64,000 nucleotides of DNA from Hallerella sp963660435 (GTDB taxonomy: Bacteria > Fibrobacterota > Fibrobacteria > Fibrobacterales > Fibrobacteraceae), in contig CAVKYI010000004.1 in the NCBI GenBank assembly GCA_963660435.1, positions 62,001 through 126,000 of the forward strand. The letters are read 5' to 3'. Under the pieces are notes generated by a model. The model ran no database searches, was not told the DNA's origin, and saw only the letters and a program-made list of their open reading frames with translations. Of the stretch, positions 63,030 to 64,000 are shown piece after piece (position 1 is the first letter of the stretch; each line of letters begins with the position of its first letter). Both the position numbers and the translations under genes were made by a program.

Positions 63030-64000
63030 CTAGAAACTTTTTTGGTAGGATATATCCCAGTCGATACCGGCTACCCCCCAAAAGTCCACCCCGTTTTCGC
63101 CTTCGACGTGATCCAGGTTACAGTATCTGCGGATTCCCGCGCCGAGACGCGCCCGAAGACCGTAGGGAAAAGAGATTCGATAGGTTAAATCGGCGACATA
63201 TTGCCGTTCCACGATTCCCGACAGGGTCCGCCTTGCCGAAATCGCTTCGTCGTAATCCGTATAGAGTTCCTTGTCTCCCTGCCTGAGCCAGGCGAATTCC
63301 GCATTCCACTTGTGCCGTCCGAGCGTCCATTCGACAGTAAGCCAAAGATCCTTGGCGTCCGGGCCGCGGCGATACCCGAGCGGATAATCGACAAAGAACA
63401 TGTCCGCAAAGTCCGCATCGGACTGCGAGCGATAGTTGGAACGATACAGGCGGCGGCTCGAATACTTGAGGAGCGGGAGCCGTTCGTTCCCCGCGGCGGG
63501 GTCCGTGAGAACAGCGTCCAGGCGAAAGTCGAAAGTTCCGAATCTGTCCGTCTCGATTGTCTGGCGGTAGCCGACCAGATGGCTCAGAATGTTCCGCGTC
63601 GAATTCTTTCCGGTTTCTCCGACCGGACTCTTGATATCGTCGATTCCCAGCTGGTAGTAGAAACTCGATCCGCGAATCGGACGCAGCCCCAGTTCGAGCG
63701 TCGCGTTCGCCTTCGTGTACCCCGTCGCATAGTTGTCGTGCCAGAACATGAACGGGTTGATGGTCCGAAACTCGATCTGCTTGCCGCCGACGACGGACTG
63801 TTCGATCACGTAGAACCAGACGCGCCCAAAATCCACGCCCAGACGGTGATAGACGAGTGTCTTGTATGGTTCCGCATAGACGCGGTTCCGCTGGTTGTCG
63901 ATTTGCAGGTTCGCCTGCTTCCAGGCCTCGGTCGAAGAATCGACTTCTCCACCGGGAGTGGAGGCCGTTCCGTGCAAGTGCGAGTTTAGCGAGCTGACGA
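63030..64000 (-). CDS. Capsule assembly protein Wzi-like barrel (5' part outside window)
   Basis: At least 323 residues, continuing beyond the window with no stop up to base 64000. VWFYVIEQSVVGGKQIEFRTINPFMFWHDNY is the Wzi/capsule assembly signature; LPLLKYSSRRLY, and repeated amphipathic strands to the C-terminal Phe, are barrel features. Wzi helps retain capsule at the outer surface. It is 13 bases upstream of ugd, so probably the start of the minus arm. Position fits a surface polysaccharide. Confidence 0.78.
   Translation of the reverse strand, partial: VSSLNSHLHGTASTPGGEVDSSTEAWKQANLQIDNQRNRVYAEPYKTLVYHRLGVDFGRVWFYVIEQSVVGGKQIEFRTINPFMFWHDNYATGYTKANATLELGLRPIRGSSFYYQLGIDDIKSPVGETGKNSTRNILSHLVGYRQTIETDRFGTFDFRLDAVLTDPAAGNERLPLLKYSSRRLYRSNYRSQSDADFADMFFVDYPLGYRRGPDAKDLWLTVEWTLGRHKWNAEFAWLRQGDKELYTDYDEAISARRTLSGIVERQYVADLTYRISFPYGLRARLGAGIRRYCNLDHVEGENGVDFWGVAGIDWDISYQKSF

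Overview
The window looks like chromosome of a Fibrobacter-type bacterium (phylum Fibrobacterota). The main evidence is a member of the TIGR02147 family (39054-39905), known as a large Fibrobacter paralogous family. Supporting evidence is serine-rich lipoprotein linkers, many outer-membrane barrels of the PorV/UPF0164 look, sorting-tail-like C-termini, and housekeeping genes in small groups separated by extragenic repeats. Species identity is inferred from gene content only.

Layout. 1-2151: a decayed calcium-repeat surface-protein gene coupled to a secreted protein. 2163-8490: a Ski2-like helicase, a PpiD-type periplasmic foldase and nadB. 8491-9210: a gene-free stretch with three copies of an extragenic palindromic repeat. 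9211-14686: a GH57 branching enzyme with its DUF4912 partner, then an outer-membrane barrel and a lipoprotein. 14796-17381: thrC and a fused SpmA/SpmB-like membrane protein. 17481-22184: an RRM protein, a radical SAM protein, a lipoprotein, gpmI and another lipoprotein. 22185-22923: the remains of a type II CRISPR-Cas locus, namely a 55-codon cas9 start on the minus strand and, divergent from it, a very good candidate tracrRNA with promoter and terminator. 22924-27539: uvrB, a DprA-like protein, recF and a TetR regulator. 27558-44355: envelope genes (LolA-like, barrels, OpgC-like acyltransferase, PEGA protein, an unusual barrel-SppA fusion, CBM lipoprotein, MORN lipoprotein), an RNA methyltransferase, and tRNA-Gln(CTG) and tRNA-Leu(CAG).

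44398-64000 is accessory in character. It starts with a Schlafen/AlbA_2-type ATP-binding protein carrying a 12-bp tandem repeat. Then comes a visibly AT-richer surface-polysaccharide cluster in two converging arms. The plus arm (45847-54989) has a phosphoethanolamine-transferase-like enzyme, a glycerol-3-phosphate cytidylyltransferase-like enzyme, glycosyltransferases, a Wzx flippase, a CDP-glycerol glycerophosphotransferase and a Wzy-like polymerase. The minus arm (64000-54949) has a Wzi-like barrel, UDP-glucose dehydrogenase, an AlgD-like GDP-mannose dehydrogenase, three GT4-type transferases, a second glycerophosphotransferase and a PL14/PL20-like lyase. Together they predict a Wzx/Wzy-made polymer containing uronic acids and carrying glycerol-phosphate, with its own lyase.

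The most interesting points are the orphan tracrRNA/cas9 remnant, the teichoic-acid-like chemistry in a Gram-negative capsule locus, the barrel-SppA fusion, and the TIGR02147 regulator translationally coupled to a CBM lipoprotein. Gene functions are assigned from motifs read by eye; no database search was run.
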